Shown here piece after piece: positions 8,198 through 16,720 of a stretch of 64,000 nt of DNA. The position numbers and the translations under genes are program-made. The first letter of the stretch is position 1; each line of letters starts with the position of its first letter. The stretch lies in contig DKFP01000004.1 of the NCBI GenBank assembly GCA_002452405.1, positions 310,001 to 374,000 of the forward strand. The letters run 5' to 3'. Under the pieces are notes generated by a model. The model ran no database searches. It worked only from the letters and a program-made list of their open reading frames with translations, and had not been told where the DNA came from. The DNA comes from Deferribacteraceae bacterium UBA6793 (GTDB taxonomy: Bacteria; Chrysiogenota; Deferribacteres; Deferribacterales; Geovibrionaceae).

Positions 8198-9403
8198 TTA
8201 AAACATTTTCTTAAACATACTCTGCCCTGAGAGCTTTTTCCTCTGGATAATGGTTCCTACCTTCACTCTGGAGGTAACTTCGGGTTTCCCTTCGATAAGC
8301 ACCCAGCTTTGTCCTGGCTGCACCTGCTCCGAAACTGTCAGCTCAACAGGTATGGTAGTCATGGTACACGAAGACACGTTTGTCATGGGGTCAACTATCT
8401 CCATGAAATCAAATGCCTCCAGTTTCTGTCCGGGCTGCATCCCTTTGTCGGAACCGATATTTATAAGAGCTACGGCTTTTCCGCCCCTGAGCTGCTGAAT
8501 GTAGCCTTTCTGGGCAAATTTCTCTGAGAATACAGGTTTGATATCGTCAACAGCCTCGCCCATAGCTTTTTTTGCAGCGGTAACGGCGAGTTCGGGATTA
8601 AAATTGGATGAACCGCCGGCAACTTCACGTCCTGTCACCTTTTGGGAAACAATTATCTGCCCGGTCTCAACGTCAATAAGCTGAACAGTTATTTCAACAT
8701 TTATGTTCCAGCCCGCCTGAGTGTTCGCCAAAGCTGTGCCTATTGAAAGCGCAGCGCCAAGTCCTCCTCCGACGTTGTTGTTATTGTCTATTTTGTCAAC
8801 GTATTTCGCGGCAATGTTGTCAACCGAACCTGTTATGATGTACTGAACACCTGCCATCTTGCCAAGTTTAACTGCGGTGGCAGGATCGCCGACAGTCATC
8901 TGGAATTTCTGCTCAGACATTATTTTGTCCAGCTTCTTGCGGTCGTACATCTGCGTTCCGCCGACTTTACTGATGGTGTTTTCAACAGCTGATTGCGCGT
9001 ATTCGCCGACCTTAGAAGATATCTGACGCTGAAAACTGTCTATCTGGGTATTGGACTGAAAATCAGTCCTATTAGCGCCGACGTAACCAACGCCAACGGC
9101 ACCGGGTCCGCCCACAATACCCGCCGCACCGGCAGAAACAGACTTTCTGGTTCCTTTGGTATTTACGCTGGTATTGGTCGCGGTCATATCGCCGAATGTG
9201 GTGTTATTTTCAAATTCAACGACTGCAACCCTTGGAAATTCAATCTTATACGACGCCCTGCAAACATTGGGAATCTCAATTCTCTCTGCATCCGCAGGGG
9301 TTATCTGGTAGGACATAGGATCAACTTTCGGTCCGCCGCCCACACATGCGGACAGCACAAAAAGACCGGCAACAATAACTGTCGGTTTCAAAAAATTATT
9401 CAT
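8198..9403 (-). CDS. CsgG-like outer-membrane lipoprotein
   Basis: Lipoprotein of about 401 residues with a lipobox LSAC at about residue 19. Residues 50-265 show the CsgG/HfaB fold: RVAVVEFENNTTFG, KLDKIMSEQKFQMT, AGVQYIITGSVDN and VQLIDVETGQIIVSQKVTG are the typical stretches. The C-terminal 110 residues contain ALINIGSDKGMQPGQKLE, resembling the C-terminal domain of FlgT. CsgG proteins form secretion pores for curli or assist envelope assembly, but no curli subunit gene is visible here, so export of a fibre is not supported. The start at 9403 has GGAGG five bases upstream; an in-frame TTG 12 bases earlier overlaps that site and is rejected. Confidence 0.82.
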   Translation of the reverse strand: MNNFLKPTVIVAGLFVLSACVGGGPKVDPMSYQITPADAERIEIPNVCRASYKIEFPRVAVVEFENNTTFGDMTATNTSVNTKGTRKSVSAGAAGIVGGPGAVGVGYVGANRTDFQSNTQIDSFQRQISSKVGEYAQSAVENTISKVGGTQMYDRKKLDKIMSEQKFQMTVGDPATAVKLGKMAGVQYIITGSVDNIAAKYVDKIDNNNNVGGGLGAALSIGTALANTQAGWNINVEITVQLIDVETGQIIVSQKVTGREVAGGSSNFNPELAVTAAKKAMGEAVDDIKPVFSEKFAQKGYIQQLRGGKAVALINIGSDKGMQPGQKLEAFDFMEIVDPMTNVSSCTMTTIPVELTVSEQVQPGQSWVLIEGKPEVTSRVKVGTIIQRKKLSGQSMFKKMF

Positions 9404-9464
9404 AACTTCCTCCAAGCACCTTGTAATATTTTATACCACAAATGTCCCTGGTATAAAATAAAAG

Positions 9465-10094
9465 TTACTTCAACCCCATTTCTTTCATAACTTTTTGCAG
9501 GTCTTCCCAACAGGGCTTTTTCATGTTCGGATTTCTTAAAAGATATGCCGGATGGTATGTAGGCATCACTTTGATTCCGTTAAGATCCACAAACTCACCC
9601 CTGAGTTTTGTGATTCCGACGTTGGTTCTCAATAAGTTCTGTGTGGCAACACTACCCAGACAAATAATGTATTTAGGTTTGATATACTCAATCTGACGGT
9701 AAAGATATGGAATACAGGTCATAGACTCGTTTTCGAAAGGATTTCTGTTTTCAGGCGGTCTGCATTTAACGATATTTGCGATATATACTTTTTCGCGTGA
9801 AAGCCCCATAGCCTCTATCATTTTTGTAAGCAGCTGACCCGCCCTGCCGACAAAAGGAATACCCTGCTCATCCTCGTCCGCACCCGGACCCTCTCCGACA
9901 AACATAAGCTCGGCTTTTGTATTGCCCACGCCGAAAACAACATTATTTCTGGTGGAGTGAAGCGGGCATTTCGTACAGGTCATGACCTCCTGACGGAGCG
10001 CTTCAAAAGGGTCGTTAACAGTTTCGCACCCTTCGGCTATCATCTCTGATATGCCGTATACGTCTTTTATTAAGTTATTCTCAAACAGAGCCAT
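9465..10094 (-). CDS. Uracil-DNA glycosylase, family 4 (Fe-S)
   Basis: Family 4-type uracil-DNA glycosylase, about 209 residues; removes uracil from DNA to start base-excision repair. Seen: motif A GEGPGADEDEQGIPFVG, CTKCPL near the N-terminus plus later cysteines including CRPPENRNP that together fit the [4Fe-4S] ligands, and motif B YHPAYLLRN near the C-terminus. I choose ATG 10094, which overlaps the coaBC end by 14 bases; a TTG 27 bases upstream is possible. It is the last gene of the yicC-gmk-rpoZ-coaBC operon. Confidence 0.92.
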   Translation of the reverse strand: MALFENNLIKDVYGISEMIAEGCETVNDPFEALRQEVMTCTKCPLHSTRNNVVFGVGNTKAELMFVGEGPGADEDEQGIPFVGRAGQLLTKMIEAMGLSREKVYIANIVKCRPPENRNPFENESMTCIPYLYRQIEYIKPKYIICLGSVATQNLLRTNVGITKLRGEFVDLNGIKVMPTYHPAYLLRNPNMKKPCWEDLQKVMKEMGLK

Positions 10095-11283
10095 TCTTTT
10101 TCCCGTGAAGTTCTTTTGCAAATAGCAGCAGTCTTTCCGCCACTTTATCTTTAGAGACTTTCCCCGTGGAAAATGGTTCTCTGTCCGCGGAAAAAATCAC
10201 AATTTCGTTATCATCGGTTTCAAAACCGATATCTTTTCTGGAAATATCGTTTGCCGCTATCATATCCAGCCCTTTTCCGACCAGCTTCTTTTTGGCGTTT
10301 TCTTCCAGATTATCTGACTCCGCAGCAAAACCGACAAACACCTGACCGTTTTTTTTCATCGGTGCAAGTTCTTTCAGGATATCAGGATTCTTAATCAGGC
10401 GAAGAGTTATTTCATCATCGTCGGTCTTTTTAATTTTGGCGCCGGAATACTCCGCAACGCGAAAATCCGCCACTGCGGCAGCCATGACAAGTATATCGGT
10501 ATTCTGTACAGCGTTTTTCACAGCATCAAGCATCTCCAGCGCAGACTGCACTTTAACCGTGTCAAAGCCGTCGGTGCTGACGCTAGTCAGTCCTGCCACC
10601 AGCTTAACTTCTGCGCCAAGCGCTTTTGCCTGTCTTGCGACGGCAAGCCCCATCTTTCCGCTGGAACGGTTAGTTATATACCTTACAGGGTCAATAGCCT
10701 CCGCTGTTGCCCCCGCCGTAACAAGCACTGTTAAGCCTGCAAGAGGTTTTGTTTTGCTGAAAACATATTCAAAGATCTCTTCCGGTTCCGCCATGCGTCC
10801 TTTGCCTTCCGTTCTGCACGCCATCTCGCCCGTATTGGGGTCTATGAGGTCGTGCCCCAGAGATGCCAAAAGAGCAAGGTTCTTCTGCGTAACAGGGTTT
10901 GCGTACATATCCACGTTCATGGACGGCGCAATTTTAATCGGCTTTTTGTATGGCAGCACGGTAGAAGTGAGCAGATCGTCCGCTATTCCATGGGCAATCT
11001 TTGCTATGATGTTCGCTGTGGCGGGGGCGATGATGAACTCATCCGCCCAGCCGGCAAGCCAGACATGTTCTATTATATCCGGCTCCGTTCCCGCCTCAAA
11101 CTCATTGATATAAATACGGTTTCCTGTGATAGCCTGAAATGTCAGCGGTGTTACGAAACTGCACGCGGCCGTGGTCATTATGACCTTTACCTCAAAGCCC
11201 GCTTTCACCATCAGGCGGCAAAGATGTACTGACTTGTAACAGGCTATTCCACCTGTCACGCCGAGAAGTATTCTCTTAGACAT
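10081..11283 (-). CDS. coaBC: Bifunctional phosphopantothenoylcysteine synthetase/decarboxylase
   Basis: CoaBC makes 4'-phosphopantetheine for coenzyme A in two steps: ligation of cysteine to 4'-phosphopantothenate (CoaB, C-terminal) and FMN-dependent decarboxylation (CoaC, N-terminal). The CoaC half (1-185) has GVTGGIACYKS, APATANIIAKIA, PSMNVDMY and the active-site Cys in GEMACRTEG. The CoaB half starts near 190 with VTAGATAEAIDPVRYITN and contains AAVADFR and KNPDILKEL. 400 residues is the usual length. The ATG overlaps the rpoZ end by 8 bases, a common arrangement. Confidence 0.97.
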   Translation of the reverse strand: MSKRILLGVTGGIACYKSVHLCRLMVKAGFEVKVIMTTAACSFVTPLTFQAITGNRIYINEFEAGTEPDIIEHVWLAGWADEFIIAPATANIIAKIAHGIADDLLTSTVLPYKKPIKIAPSMNVDMYANPVTQKNLALLASLGHDLIDPNTGEMACRTEGKGRMAEPEEIFEYVFSKTKPLAGLTVLVTAGATAEAIDPVRYITNRSSGKMGLAVARQAKALGAEVKLVAGLTSVSTDGFDTVKVQSALEMLDAVKNAVQNTDILVMAAAVADFRVAEYSGAKIKKTDDDEITLRLIKNPDILKELAPMKKNGQVFVGFAAESDNLEENAKKKLVGKGLDMIAANDISRKDIGFETDDNEIVIFSADREPFSTGKVSKDKVAERLLLFAKELHGKKNGSV

Positions 11284-11488
11284 CCTGCTGTTCGAAATCT
11301 ATTTTACCTGTAATGATCTCGTTGAGAGCATTAGTGGTATTTTTGCTGTATTCATCGGACTTTCTCGGAAGCGTGTCCTCTTTGGGGCTGTTAAGCTCGC
11401 GTGCGCGCAGTCCGGCAACGTGCACCAGCTTAAAGCGGCTTTTCAGGTTCGGTTTGGAAATGATTTTTTCAATGTCAAGTAAAGGCAA
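11276..11488 (-). CDS. rpoZ: DNA-directed RNA polymerase omega subunit
   Basis: Omega subunit of RNA polymerase, 70 residues; helps fold and hold the beta' subunit. The sequence fits the family: LVHVAGLRARELN corresponds to the conserved region around the usual ARQL motif, and TNALNEIITGKI to the usual AL-EI---KI helix. The start is TTG at 11488, with GGAGG eight bases upstream and no ATG that keeps the N-terminus intact. It sits in the conserved gmk-rpoZ-coaBC order, which supports the call for this short protein. Confidence 0.9.
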   Translation of the reverse strand: MPLLDIEKIISKPNLKSRFKLVHVAGLRARELNSPKEDTLPRKSDEYSKNTTNALNEIITGKIDFEQQDV

Positions 11489-11502
11489 CTTATTATCCTC
11501 CG

Positions 11503-12114
11503 TTAGTTCAGATCCATTACGTCTTCTATTCTGTCTACATCACTAGCACGAAGATGCTCCGCGATGTATACAGCTTCAAGGTCATTGTATGCCCTGTTAA
11601 TCTCTTTATTGACTATAAGATAGTCGTATTCGTGAATATGTTGTATCTCCTCTCTGGCATTTGTGAGGCGTATATCCATAATCTCTTCGCTTTCTGTTCT
11701 GCGGTTTATGAGCCTTGTGCGGAGATCGTTCATACTGGGCGCCGTTATGAAGATATAAATACCGTAATCCAGCGTTTTTCTGAGCTGTCTTGCGCCTTTT
11801 GGATCGATATCCAGCAGAACGTCCCTGCCGGAAGCGAGTATCTCTTCAACCTTTGTGCGGCTGGTTCCGTAATAGTTGTTGTGCACCTTAGCCCATTCGA
11901 GAAATTCGCCACGCTCTATCATCGCTTCGAACTCCTCAGTTCCGATAAAGTAGTAGTCTTCGGTATCGGTTTCGTCGTGTCTGGGCTTGCGCGTTGTGTA
12001 TGAAACGGAGTAGCCAACCGTTTCAAAGTTGCCCAGCAGACGGCTGCAAAGCGTCGTTTTACCTGCACCGCTGGGTGCGCTGACCACAAAAAGTTTTCCT
12101 TTATGCTGTCTCAT
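11503..12114 (-). CDS. gmk: Guanylate kinase
   Basis: Guanylate kinase, GMP + ATP to GDP + ADP; 203 residues. Walker A is APSGAGKTTL (about 14-23), the GMP-binding segment is SYTTRKPRHDE followed by DYYFI, and LLDIDPKGARQL (about 100) matches the usual D-Q-GA-Q segment with Pro for Gln. The ATG overlaps the YicC stop by four bases (ATGA). It is the second gene of the yicC-gmk-rpoZ-coaBC-udg operon. Confidence 0.97.
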   Translation of the reverse strand: MRQHKGKLFVVSAPSGAGKTTLCSRLLGNFETVGYSVSYTTRKPRHDETDTEDYYFIGTEEFEAMIERGEFLEWAKVHNNYYGTSRTKVEEILASGRDVLLDIDPKGARQLRKTLDYGIYIFITAPSMNDLRTRLINRRTESEEIMDIRLTNAREEIQHIHEYDYLIVNKEINRAYNDLEAVYIAEHLRASDVDRIEDVMDLN

Positions 12115-12980
12115 ACCAGATTCTGCACCTGTTCGCGAATTTTTTCAATCTCGCTTTTCGCCTGAACCACATTATTTATAATTGCGGTCTTTCCGCTTTT
12201 TGAGCCGATGGTGTTGAACTCGCGGTTAAGCTCCTGACACATGAAATCCAGCTTTTTGCCGCTGTCCTTCTCTGTGTCTATGATGTTGCGGAACTGCTCA
12301 ACATGAGACGAAATACGTGTTATCTCTTCGGAGATATCCGCTTTTTCCGCCATGACAGCTGCTTCCTGAACTATTTTCTCTTCCGCATCAACACCGAAAT
12401 CCGCCATACGTTTTTCGAACTTTTCGCGCCAGTATTCATAAACGCCCTCGCGGTTTATGTCGATATCCGCCGCAATCGCAGTGAGAATATCCAAACGGGA
12501 CTTGATGTCGTCGGCAAGGTTTCTGCCCTCAAGCATCCTCATACCGTCCATTTCGGCGGCGCAGGTTCTGATGCACTCAATAACGAACTCAGAAAGTCTC
12601 TGTCCGAGATCGTCCGTCTCTTCGGTCTCTAAAATATCGTTGAAATTGAGGATGTGTTCAAGGCTTATTTTGCCGTGGACACCGAACCGCTCTTTAAGCT
12701 CTGTAAGAACGTTCATGTAACTTTCCACAGCATCCTGACGCAAAACGGGCCTATACTGCTGTTTTTTCAGCTTGAGGTCGATGTTGACATCCACCTTTCC
12801 GCGCACCAGAACGTCTTTGAGGACGTTTTTAAGGGTTATTTCCATAAAATTGAAGAGTCTGGGCATCCTGACGTTGCAGTCGAAATATCTGCTGTTGACA
12901 GATTTCATCTCCACTTTGATATCGCAGAGTTCGTTGCCTGTCATTATTTTACCGTATCCGGTCATGCTTTTGGCGGTCAT
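12111..12980 (-). CDS. yicC: YicC family endoribonuclease
   Basis: YicC-like protein of about 289 residues; the family has been shown to be a metal-dependent endoribonuclease in E. coli. The N-terminal SMTGYGK and EMKSVNSRYFD stretches are conserved, and the C-terminus ends in the conserved EKADISEEITRISSH and GKKLDFMCQELNREFNTIGSK region. The frame can be extended 30 codons upstream, but only ATG 12980 has a site (AAGG, six bases away) and the extension would run into the promoter of the divergent slipin gene. First gene of the operon with gmk. Confidence 0.94.
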   Translation of the reverse strand: MTAKSMTGYGKIMTGNELCDIKVEMKSVNSRYFDCNVRMPRLFNFMEITLKNVLKDVLVRGKVDVNIDLKLKKQQYRPVLRQDAVESYMNVLTELKERFGVHGKISLEHILNFNDILETEETDDLGQRLSEFVIECIRTCAAEMDGMRMLEGRNLADDIKSRLDILTAIAADIDINREGVYEYWREKFEKRMADFGVDAEEKIVQEAAVMAEKADISEEITRISSHVEQFRNIIDTEKDSGKKLDFMCQELNREFNTIGSKSGKTAIINNVVQAKSEIEKIREQVQNLV

Positions 12981-13061
12981 GTTTAACCTTGTAAGAAAAT
13001 GATTTGCCTTTAAAGGCTTTTTGAGTTTAGAATAATAAACAAATTGTACTTGGAGGTCAAT

Positions 13062-13802
13062 ATGTTTCAACTTCCTTTAGTGCTTCTGGTGCTTATTGTG
13101 ATGGTTGCCATCAACTCAATTAAGATTCTTCGGGAGTACGAACGCGGAGTTATCTTCCGTCTGGGACGCTATACAGGCGTCAGAGGTCCCGGTGTGATAA
13201 TCCTTATCCCCGTTCTGGAAAAAATGGTGAAAGTGAACCTGCGTACATTCGTTATGGATGTTCCTCCGCAGGATGTCATTACAAAAGATAACGTATCCGT
13301 CAAGGTGAATGCGGTTGTCTATTTCCGTGTTATGGAGCCGAACAAGGCTGTTCTTGAGGTTGAGGACTTCTACTATGCCACAAGCCAGCTTGCCCAGACT
13401 ACGCTGCGAAGCATCCTCGGTCAGTTTGAGCTTGACGAAATGCTTTCAAACAGGGAGAAGATAAACCACGACCTTCAGGACGTTCTGGACAGCCAGACAG
13501 ATCCATGGGGCGTTAAGATTTCCGCTGTTGAAATGAAGCACGTTGACCTGCCCACTGAGATGCAGCGTGCAATGGCTAAACAGGCTGAGGCGGAAAGAGA
13601 GAGAAGAGCAAAGATAATCAACGCCGATGGCGAAATGCAGTCCGCTCAGAAGCTGCATGAAGCAAGCGAGATTATGGCTCAGAACCCGCTGACAATCCAG
13701 ATACGCTATCTGCAAACACTGAACCAGATAGCAAACGACAAAACAAACACGATAGTTTTCCCCATGTCACTGGACAACATCGGCAGTCTGTTCAAGAAGT
13801 AA
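13062..13802 (+). CDS. Slipin / SPFH (band 7) family membrane protein
   Basis: SPFH-domain protein of about 246 residues with one N-terminal membrane helix (3-20) followed by the band 7 domain: YERGVIFRLGRYTG, GPGVIILIPV, VMDVPPQDVITKDNV and KQAEAERERRAKII are typical of bacterial slipins. Members oligomerise on membranes, often with an NfeD protease partner, but no NfeD gene is adjacent here. GGAGG precedes ATG 13062 by five bases. It is divergent from yicC and has its own terminator. Confidence 0.94.
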   Translation: MFQLPLVLLVLIVMVAINSIKILREYERGVIFRLGRYTGVRGPGVIILIPVLEKMVKVNLRTFVMDVPPQDVITKDNVSVKVNAVVYFRVMEPNKAVLEVEDFYYATSQLAQTTLRSILGQFELDEMLSNREKINHDLQDVLDSQTDPWGVKISAVEMKHVDLPTEMQRAMAKQAEAERERRAKIINADGEMQSAQKLHEASEIMAQNPLTIQIRYLQTLNQIANDKTNTIVFPMSLDNIGSLFKK

Positions 13803-13815
13803 ATTTTCAATCAGG

Positions 13816-13840
13816 GCGACCTCTTTTTTGAGGTCGCTTT
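13816..13840 (+). terminator. Terminator of the slipin gene
   Basis: Perfect eight-base-pair stem (GCGACCTC / GAGGTCGC) with a T6 loop, followed by TTT, 14 bases after the stop. Confidence 0.85.
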
Positions 13841-13888
13841 CAAAATTATCTGTTAGAATACTAAAACATAATATTTGCGCAGGTGAAG

Positions 13889-14398
13889 ATGAATTACTCA
13901 GATACTATAAACATCGGAATTGGAGCAGCACTGACTCTAATTGGAAGTTTTTCAAATCAGATATTAACAAAAAAGGCTCAAAATAAAGCACTTGCTAATT
14001 CATTCAAAGGCGAGATATCTGCACTAATTTCTATTATAGATAAACGTAACTACCTTTCTCAGCTTGAAAAAACTATCAAAAAAATTGAATCAACTAATAA
14101 ACCAGAGCCATATTATTTCCACGTATCACAAGAATATTTTCAAGTATACAAAAGCAATTGTGATAAAATAGGTGTTCTCAAAAATCCGCTCCCAGAAAAA
14201 ATATCTCAATTTTATACTTACGCTAATGCAGTAATAGAAGACACTCTTGTATTAAAACAATTACAATATGACAAACTTATTAGCAGTGAGCATATTAGGA
14301 ACCTCATTGAATACTATCAGGAATATTATAGTGTATTCAAAATAACTTATGATCTTGGTGAAGAAATCATTAAACTAATAGATGAAAAATATAATTAA
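13889..14398 (+). CDS. AT-rich hypothetical protein with one N-terminal membrane segment
   Basis: I do not recognise this protein (about 169 residues). A hydrophobic stretch at about residues 8-24 (NIGIGAALTLIGSFS) is followed by a soluble, mostly helical region rich in Lys, Ile, Tyr and Asn. Base composition is clearly AT-richer than the neighbours, with many A/T third positions, which suggests recent arrival. It lies beside a toxin-antitoxin pair on the opposite strand. I start at ATG 13889 with AGG five bases upstream; a GTG two codons earlier is an alternative. One-membrane-span proteins of this shape occur near defence genes, but nothing here proves such a role. Confidence 0.7.
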   Translation: MNYSDTINIGIGAALTLIGSFSNQILTKKAQNKALANSFKGEISALISIIDKRNYLSQLEKTIKKIESTNKPEPYYFHVSQEYFQVYKSNCDKIGVLKNPLPEKISQFYTYANAVIEDTLVLKQLQYDKLISSEHIRNLIEYYQEYYSVFKITYDLGEEIIKLIDEKYN

Positions 14399-14411
14399 CC
14401 TTTTTACAGGC

Positions 14412-14705
14412 TCACTTCTTTAAAACTTCTCTATAAACTTCCAAACCATCCCGTTTACCGATTGCAACAACAAAAACAATAAGCTCGTTACCGATAACCT
14501 GATAAACTATCCTGATTTGTTTCTTGTGGACATACAGTTTATAAAATCCAGTAAGGTCAAAACCAGCCTTATTGCCTAATGCCTCACCTTTAAAAGGATT
14601 TTCTTCCAGAGCCTTTAGCTGTTTCACGACAAGTTTTTTAATACTGCCATCCAGCTTCAAAAATTCGTCTTTCGCAGATTCAGAAAGCCGTACCTTATAA
14701 CTCAT
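14412..14705 (-). CDS. relE: RelE/ParE family toxin
   Basis: Small basic protein of 97 residues with the RelE/ParE fold pattern: KVRLSESAKDEFLKLD helix, IKKLVVKQLKALEENPFKGE, LTGFYKLYVHKKQIRIVYQV and VFVVAIGKRDGLEVYR at the C-terminus. RelE-type toxins cleave mRNA on the ribosome; the Arg in QIRIVYQ and Lys/Arg in IGKRD are in the usual catalytic positions. It follows the antitoxin gene with a one-base overlap. The assignment to RelE rather than ParE is by overall resemblance. Confidence 0.87.
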   Translation of the reverse strand: MSYKVRLSESAKDEFLKLDGSIKKLVVKQLKALEENPFKGEALGNKAGFDLTGFYKLYVHKKQIRIVYQVIGNELIVFVVAIGKRDGLEVYREVLKK

Positions 14706-14974
14706 TATTTACCAGCCAGCACATCTTCAAGATCAAACTGTTTCTCAGACTTTCTGGTTTCGATAAGTTTTGCTATCTCAAGATGCTCAGCCAAATCCGC
14801 CAGCGCCTTTATGCGTTCATATTCCTCAATAGGCAACACAACCATCTCAGGACTATTATTTCGCAGAACCACAACTCTGTTCATCTTTTCAAGAAGTTCG
14901 CTGACCTTGTTCATATTCCTCGAAAACGTACTTGAGCTTATCATCTCGTCTATCTCATATTTTACACCATACAT
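14705..14974 (-). CDS. Phd/YefM-type antitoxin
   Basis: Antitoxin of about 89 residues. The N-terminal half (SSSTFSRNMNKVSELLEK, then VVVLRNNSPEMVVLPIEEYERI) matches the Phd/YefM DNA-binding domain; the C-terminal tail would wrap the toxin. ATG 14974 has GAGG six bases upstream and is preferred over an upstream in-frame start that would read through the operator-like palindrome. It precedes the toxin gene with a one-base overlap, so the pair is probably autoregulated. Confidence 0.85.
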   Translation of the reverse strand: MYGVKYEIDEMISSSTFSRNMNKVSELLEKMNRVVVLRNNSPEMVVLPIEEYERIKALADLAEHLEIAKLIETRKSEKQFDLEDVLAGK

Positions 14975-14987
14975 CCTGCACCTCATA

Positions 14988-15001
14988 CGTATAATTATAC
15001 G
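14988..15001. promoter_or_regulatory. Operator-like palindrome of the toxin-antitoxin operon
   Basis: Perfect 14-base palindrome CGTATAATTATACG 13 bases upstream of the antitoxin start, followed immediately by a weaker imperfect copy (GCAATATTATGC, 15001-15012). Two adjacent palindromes are the usual arrangement for Phd/YefM autorepression. The overlap with a TATAAT-like -10 supports a promoter/operator here. Confidence 0.55.
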
Positions 15002-15017
15002 CAATATTATGCGCATT

Positions 15018-16652
15018 TCAAGGTTTTATAAAAACAGTTACGTCAGCAGAAAGCGGACTCTCACCGTGTGAAACGTAAAAAATTATCTTCCCCTGACGTT
15101 TAAGCTCCTCTATCATCTCATAAACCACAGCGGCGTTGGCAGAATCAAGAGATGCCGTTACCTCGTCCAGAATGATTATATCTGCATTTTTAGCCACTGC
15201 ACGGGCAAAGCCCACTCTGCTGCGCTCACCACCTGAAAGTCTTTTACCGTCTCCACCAACAGGAGCATCCATATCAAGACCGGCTAAATTCAGCCTCATG
15301 ATAAGCGCCCCGCAATCTAAATCAACATCGGGATATGCTATATTCTCAGACGGACTGACATTATGCAGAAAGGTATTCTGCGGTGCATAGGCGACCATTC
15401 CCCTTAACTGCTCTCCGGAATAATCGCTTATATCATTTCCGAATATATCCAGGCTGCCGCCGCTCAGCGGGTAAAATCCCAGCAGAACGCGAAAAAGAGA
15501 GGTCTTCCCGCTTCCGCTCTGCCCTCTCAGCAGAACAATCTCCCCGCGTTTGCATCGGAACGACAGATTCTCAAATATGACCACACCGTTCAATGACAAT
15601 GATATGTTTTCGGCAACAATGCTGTCACCGTCAGCCTCAACATCAGCTCCGCACGCATCCTCCTCCGGCATATCGAAATATTCGACAATCCGCTTTGCCG
15701 ATGCGAGACCTCTCTGAATGGACTGATAATACTGACTGATATTGCGGATAGGGGCATAGAATTTATTTGAGTAATCAAATACAATGGAAACCATACCGAG
15801 CGGCATTGCACCTGAAACGACTTTATACACAGTATAAACAAGAGCAGCAGAAACACCGAGAATCCGCAGAGAGCCTTCCACAGGAAAGAACATCGAAAGA
15901 CTCTTCGCCGCACTTAAACGATGTCTGAACGACTCGTCTGCGGTTGCGGCAAACAGGCGGTTTTCGTACTTCTCACCTCTGCAAGCCCTTATCGTTTCAT
16001 ATCCGCTGAGTGATTGCTCCAGAAGCGATGTAAGCCTCGAATCAGACATCTGCACGTCATCCGCCGCTCTCTTCTGCTTTTTCGCCGTGCGCAGGCTGAA
16101 AAGCCATATGAAAGGCAGCACACAAACCAGAATCAGCATTACGGACGGAGCCGCATATACTATAAAAACTGTTATCCATATTAAATCGAAAATGTCAGAG
16201 AACATGGTGTAAAGCGGTCGTGAAAAGATATTTTCAAGTCCTCTGGTGCTGCTAATCAGAGTATAAATCGTGTCGCCTTTGTCCGTTTGCATCTGTCTGA
16301 GAAAATCCACACGCATACATTTTTCAAAAAGGCGTATCCGTACTCTGTTTATGACGTTTTCACAGAATATTTCAGCCAGATAGCAGAAAAATACCCTGAA
16401 AAGGATGGCAGATATAGAAAAAACAAGAAAAAGAACGATTCCTGCAACGGCTTTGTTTGATAATCCGGTCAATCCGGCGAACACACCGATAATGCCGATG
16501 CCGTCCCTGCCGGAAAGGACGTCCAGAGTGTATCCCAGAAACTGAACGGGAATCACAGAAAGAAGTGACGACACCACAGCCATCAGCAGAAGCACCCAAA
16601 GATGAAACGCGGACACTTCGGACAGTCGGATAATTTTATATATATGTCCCAT
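15018..16652 (-). CDS. ABC exporter half-transporter (permease-ATPase fusion)
   Basis: Type I ABC half-transporter of 544 residues: six membrane helices in residues 15-300 and an ATPase domain from about 340. Walker A is LRGQSGSGKTSL (about 375), the Q-loop AYAPQNTFLHNV, the signature LSGGERSRVGFARA (about 470) and Walker B IIILDEVTASLDS. The nearest recognisable relatives are multidrug/lipid/peptide exporters; the substrate cannot be told. It stands alone, 43 bases from the antitoxin start and separated by a terminator from the proVWX genes. Confidence 0.9.
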   Translation of the reverse strand: MGHIYKIIRLSEVSAFHLWVLLLMAVVSSLLSVIPVQFLGYTLDVLSGRDGIGIIGVFAGLTGLSNKAVAGIVLFLVFSISAILFRVFFCYLAEIFCENVINRVRIRLFEKCMRVDFLRQMQTDKGDTIYTLISSTRGLENIFSRPLYTMFSDIFDLIWITVFIVYAAPSVMLILVCVLPFIWLFSLRTAKKQKRAADDVQMSDSRLTSLLEQSLSGYETIRACRGEKYENRLFAATADESFRHRLSAAKSLSMFFPVEGSLRILGVSAALVYTVYKVVSGAMPLGMVSIVFDYSNKFYAPIRNISQYYQSIQRGLASAKRIVEYFDMPEEDACGADVEADGDSIVAENISLSLNGVVIFENLSFRCKRGEIVLLRGQSGSGKTSLFRVLLGFYPLSGGSLDIFGNDISDYSGEQLRGMVAYAPQNTFLHNVSPSENIAYPDVDLDCGALIMRLNLAGLDMDAPVGGDGKRLSGGERSRVGFARAVAKNADIIILDEVTASLDSANAAVVYEMIEELKRQGKIIFYVSHGESPLSADVTVFIKP

Positions 16653-16690
16653 CGGAAAGTTATACCACGACGAGGCAATCTTTAAAACAG

Positions 16691-16714
16691 AAAGCCCGCC
16701 ATAAAGACGGGCTT
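16691..16714 (-). terminator. Terminator of the proVWX operon
   Basis: Stem AAGCCCG / CGGGCTT just after the proX stop at 16721, with a T-rich stretch on the minus strand. Confidence 0.8.
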
Positions 16715-16720
16715 ACAAAC

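Noticed and set aside
8198..9403. Curli secretion locus
   Set aside because: A CsgG-like protein is present, but no CsgA/B/E/F-type genes are nearby.
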